Source of the DNA: Anaerovoracaceae bacterium
Lineage (GTDB): Bacteria > Bacillota > Clostridia > Peptostreptococcales > Anaerovoracaceae
Assembly (NCBI GenBank): GCA_029983755.1
Contig: JASBYX010000049.1
Span: forward strand, 1 to 7,455
Direction: 5' to 3'
DNA: 7,455 nt
The translations under genes were made by a program, and so were the position numbers. Of this stretch, positions 5,673-7,455 are shown one piece after another. Under the pieces are notes generated by a model. The model did not search any database, was not told where the DNA came from, and saw only the letters and a program-made list of their open reading frames with translations. Each line of letters starts with the position of its first letter. Position 1 is the stretch's first letter.

Positions 5673-6758
5673 CTAATTGAGTGCCTCTTCAAGAACCTTT
5701 ATGTTCTTCTCCATCAGAGAAAGGTAGCTTTCCCCCTTCTCAAAATCATCCTTTGTCACATTGTGAACTGCATTCATCTGCAGAACCTTCGCACCTGTAG
5801 CCTCCCCAATGCTGTTAGCTATTTTGTTGTTTGAAAGTTCAATGTGGAATACAACAGGAATTTTGTCGGACTTCACCTTATCTGTTAGGAATGCGATTGT
5901 GCTTGCACTGGCTTCCGTGTCAGTTGAGCATCCCGGGAAGGCAGCGTAGTACTTGAGTCCATATTGGTCCACAAAATATCTGAATGGGAACCTATCCCCA
6001 AATATTATTTCTTTTCGCTTTCCGTTTTTTACAACGTCTGCAAATTTCCCATCGAGAGCCTTAAGTTTCTTCACATATTCGTCACAGTTTTTCTGGTAAT
6101 AGTCAGCATTGTCCGGATCAAGTTTCTTTAGCTGTCCGGTGAGCTTCTTAACAATCTCCATTGCATTTACAGGGGATGTCCAAACGTGCTCATCCTGCTC
6201 AGCTTCCTTGTGATCCTCGGAGGTTCCATCATGATGCTCATGGTCGGAATCATCGTGGGAATCGCCGTTGGAATCAGAATCTTCGTGAGAATCGGAATCC
6301 TTATCGTGGTCGTGCTCGTGGTCGTGCTCGTCTTCCCCTACAGTCATGCCCTCCACGTGCTCCTCGGCTACAGTCTTAACGCAGTCCATTAGAGTAATCA
6401 CCTTCATGTCCTTGTTGTCCTTAGTCCCGTCAAGGATTTTGTCAACCCATTCGTCGGAATCGCCACCAACATAGACGAAGAAATCAGCATCGCTAACCTT
6501 CATCATATCCTTTGGAGTAGGCTCAAAGCTGTGGGTTTCGGCTCCGGGAGTCATGAGCATTGTCAAGTCGATTTTGTCCCCGCCGATTTCTCTGAGAAAA
6601 TCGTAGACAGGGAATATGGTGGCGATAACTTTCAATTTTTCCCCGGATTTACCGGAAGACCCTTTACCTTTTCCGGTATCGGGGCCGCAGCCATAAAGAC
6701 AGCCGACAATCAATACTAAAACTAGCCCAAGAGCCAGTGTTTTGCCCATTTTTTTCAT
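5673..6758 (-). CDS. znuA: Zinc/metal ABC transporter substrate-binding lipoprotein (ZnuA/TroA family)
   Basis: This 361-residue cluster-A1 binding protein catches metal outside the cell and hands it to ZnuB. The signal segment offers two lipobox cysteines, C20 (IVGC) and C24 (LYGC), either of which could be lipidated. The mature fold starts near KLKVIATIFPVYDF (41-54). Metal ligands can be assigned as H76 (PGAETHSFEPTP) and H191 (EHVWTSP); where canonical ZnuA has its third histidine, this protein has FGDRFPF (253-259), as in many clostridial relatives, and E307 or a neighbour may complete the site. Between H76 and H191 lies a long His/Asp/Glu/Ser-rich loop (about 134-191), typical of zinc-specific binding proteins. 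The ribosome site AAAGGA (6772-6777) is 13 nt before the chosen ATG, rather far; the ATG at residue 4 is further still. It is preceded by a 155-nt gap after zur. Confidence 0.93.
   Translation of the reverse strand: MKKMGKTLALGLVLVLIVGCLYGCGPDTGKGKGSSGKSGEKLKVIATIFPVYDFLREIGGDKIDLTMLMTPGAETHSFEPTPKDMMKVSDADFFVYVGGDSDEWVDKILDGTKDNKDMKVITLMDCVKTVAEEHVEGMTVGEDEHDHEHDHDKDSDSHEDSDSNGDSHDDSDHEHHDGTSEDHKEAEQDEHVWTSPVNAMEIVKKLTGQLKKLDPDNADYYQKNCDEYVKKLKALDGKFADVVKNGKRKEIIFGDRFPFRYFVDQYGLKYYAAFPGCSTDTEASASTIAFLTDKVKSDKIPVVFHIELSNNKIANSIGEATGAKVLQMNAVHNVTKDDFEKGESYLSLMEKNIKVLEEALN
6304..6327 (-). repeat. 12-bp tandem repeat in the ZnuA His-rich loop
   Basis: TCGTGGTCGTGC (+ strand) occurs twice in tandem at 6304-6315 and 6316-6327 and encodes the alternating His-Asp/Glu run near residues 144-151 of ZnuA. 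The unit is four codons, so slippage changes the number of histidines without a frameshift. Confidence 0.85.
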
Positions 6759-6785
6759 GTTTTCAGATTTATCCTTTCTTACATA

Positions 6786-6823
6786 TCACATACAGGGTTT
6801 CAGATACAGGGTTGCAGAGGGTT
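6786..6823. repeat. 14-bp tandem repeat in the zur-znuA gap
   Basis: TCACATACAGGGTT (6786-6799) is followed by TCAGATACAGGGTT (6800-6813) and a shorter third part ending in GGGTT (6814-6823). It lies in the untranslated stretch upstream of znuA. No coding or promoter function is evident. Confidence 0.75.
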
Positions 6824-6869
6824 AGCACGAGCCATTGCACTCAAGGTGCCGAAAGCCAGATGGACTGGC

Positions 6870-6925
6870 GCCTCAGTGCTTGCATCTACACAGGGGACAA
6901 ATTGATCGGAGCCTCAGTGCTTGCA
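6870..6925. repeat. 15-bp direct repeat duplicating the 3' end of zur
   Basis: GCCTCAGTGCTTGCA occurs exactly at 6870-6884 and 6911-6925. The second copy carries the last codons and stop of the regulator gene; the first lies downstream of the gene, 41 bp away. It looks like the trace of a small duplication or of an old rearrangement at the gene end. Confidence 0.8.
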
Positions 6926-7339
6926 ACCACAGTGCCCATAAAAAATCGTTTTATCGGGGTCCACGCTAAACTGATGGTCGCTCTTTAGATGCTGATACAG
7001 ATGTCCAATCTCGTGACACTGAAAACTCACCACCTTGCCGCAATCCTCACATTGAAGATAAAAGGAAGATTCCGTTGAATCCTCATGGTGAGTCTCCTGG
7101 TTTGCCCCACGCCTTGAAGCTCTGTAGGAAGTCCAAGAAACCCCCTCCAGCTTATTGCTCACCACAAGCCCCTCTTCCTCAAGGTTCTTAAGATGCCTGT
7201 AAATGGTCGTTAAACCCATATTCTCCCCGGCCTCAGCAAGCCCTTGGCGAATTTCCGAAGCTGAAGAATATGCTTCGCCCTTATTTTGCATATACGACAA
7301 AACAGCTGCTCTTTGTCGTGTTGCGTACTTAGAAGCCAT
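6914..7339 (-). CDS. zur: Fur-family metalloregulator, probable zinc uptake regulator (Zur)
   Basis: This 141-residue cytoplasmic DNA-binding protein is probably the zinc-dependent repressor of the operon that it heads. The winged helix covers about 1-75, with recognition helix TTIYRHLKNLEEEGLV (44-59). The C-terminal dimerisation half has the structural zinc cysteines C97-x2-C100 and C137/C139, plus C108, H117 and H122 in positions typical of the sensory site. Two details are unusual: the last pair is CxC followed by KH rather than CxxC, and the histidines usually close before the first CxxC are replaced by SSFYLQ, with H84/H85/E86 further upstream. Start and ribosome site are clear (AGGAGG at 7347-7352, 7 nt spacing). 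Zinc specificity is inferred from the linked znuACB and from C108; Fur or PerR function is less likely. Confidence 0.85.
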   Translation of the reverse strand: MASKYATRQRAAVLSYMQNKGEAYSSASEIRQGLAEAGENMGLTTIYRHLKNLEEEGLVVSNKLEGVSWTSYRASRRGANQETHHEDSTESSFYLQCEDCGKVVSFQCHEIGHLYQHLKSDHQFSVDPDKTIFYGHCGCKH

Positions 7340-7370
7340 AATGGTACCTCCTGGATGGTCTCCTTAGAAT

Positions 7371-7387
7371 TTGAAAATCATTTTCAA
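7371..7387. promoter_or_regulatory. Fur-type operator (Fur/Zur box) upstream of zur
   Basis: TTGAAAATCATTTTCAA is a perfect 8-1-8 palindrome centred at 7379. It contains a 7-1-7 core like Fur-family sites (TGAAAATnATTTTCA). It lies just downstream of the predicted start of transcription (near 7392), where a bound repressor would block RNA polymerase. The gene it controls encodes a Fur-family protein, so autoregulation is likely. Confidence 0.8.
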
Positions 7388-7398
7388 TTTGCAAAAGA

Positions 7399-7427
7399 AT
7401 TTTACCACTGTGGTAAGGGTATGTCAA
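7399..7427 (-). promoter_or_regulatory. Sigma-A promoter of the zur-znuACB-lipoprotein operon
   Basis: Read on the - strand, TTGACA (7427-7422) is followed after exactly 17 nt by TAAAAT (7404-7399). This is a perfect -35 and a five-of-six -10. The expected start is near 7392, which gives a leader of about 50 nt. No comparably good promoter is seen in the zur-znuA gap, so the whole operon probably starts here. Confidence 0.8.
7402..7416. promoter_or_regulatory. Second palindrome (TTACCAC-T-GTGGTAA) overlapping the promoter
   Basis: This is a perfect 7-1-7 inverted repeat centred at 7409. It fills part of the -35/-10 spacer and covers four bases of the -10. It is unlike the Fur-type box next to it in sequence, but has the same half-site length and the same single central base. 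Its place fits a repressor operator. I do not recognise the cognate regulator. Confidence 0.6.
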
Positions 7428-7455
7428 CATATTTATTCATTAAATTCCTTGTGAG

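Noticed and set aside
6186..6392. Hydrophobic 68-codon + strand frame that looks like a membrane peptide
   Set aside because: The valine/isoleucine runs are the reverse reading of the His/Asp codons of the ZnuA loop; an artefact of the repeat.
6855..6869. Hairpin GCCAG-N5-CTGGC in the zur-znuA gap as an intrinsic terminator
   Set aside because: The stem is only 5 bp and no T-run follows on either strand, so termination is not supported.
7420..7431. TATGT-CA-ACATA inverted repeat over the -35 of the zur promoter
   Set aside because: Half-sites are only 5 bp in A/T-rich DNA and include the TTGACA element itself; chance is likely.

Overview
The window looks like chromosomal DNA of a low-GC, Gram-positive anaerobe of the Bacillota, most likely class Clostridia. 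The evidence is strong purine-rich ribosome binding sites, lipoboxes on the secreted proteins, sigma-A style promoters, frequent AGA/AGG arginine codons, and a GlpA-type dehydrogenase with the gene order typical of Clostridia. I cannot name a genus from sequence alone. No RNA gene, mobile element or CRISPR array is visible.

Left part (1-3252, + strand): a three-gene redox operon. A promoter region and a purine-rich, repeat-like leader (1-198) precede a GlpA-type FAD oxidoreductase with a C-terminal [2Fe-2S] BFD domain. A second FAD/NAD(P)-binding oxidoreductase overlaps it by 8 nt. A small DUF1667-type four-cysteine protein follows, overlapping the second gene by 4 nt and starting at TTG. Together they probably form an anaerobic glycerol-3-phosphate dehydrogenase module, oxidising glycerol-3-phosphate to dihydroxyacetone phosphate and passing electrons through flavin and iron-sulfur centres. 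The substrate is inferred from family and context; no glpK, glpF or glpP lies in the window.

Right part (3257-7427, - strand): a zinc-uptake operon read right to left as zur-like Fur-family regulator, znuA, znuC, znuB and a distal lipoprotein. It starts at a near-consensus promoter (TTGACA, 17 nt, TAAAAT). This promoter carries two different perfect palindromes: a Fur-type box just downstream of the -10, and an unrelated TTACCAC/GTGGTAA palindrome overlapping the spacer and -10. The regulator probably represses the whole operon, itself included, when zinc is sufficient. ZnuA captures metal, ZnuB is the membrane channel and ZnuC the ATPase. The last gene is a lipoprotein with a CPYC motif and a domain resembling the C-terminal part of YcgQ/TIGR03943 proteins; it is the least understood gene here and probably zinc-related.

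The two operons converge with only 4 bp between stop codons. One 18-bp hairpin (3238-3282) spans both 3' coding ends and probably terminates transcription in both directions. Short tandem repeats occur in several places: the glp leader, the C-terminus of the second oxidoreductase, the lipoprotein linker, the ZnuA His-loop and the zur-znuA gap.
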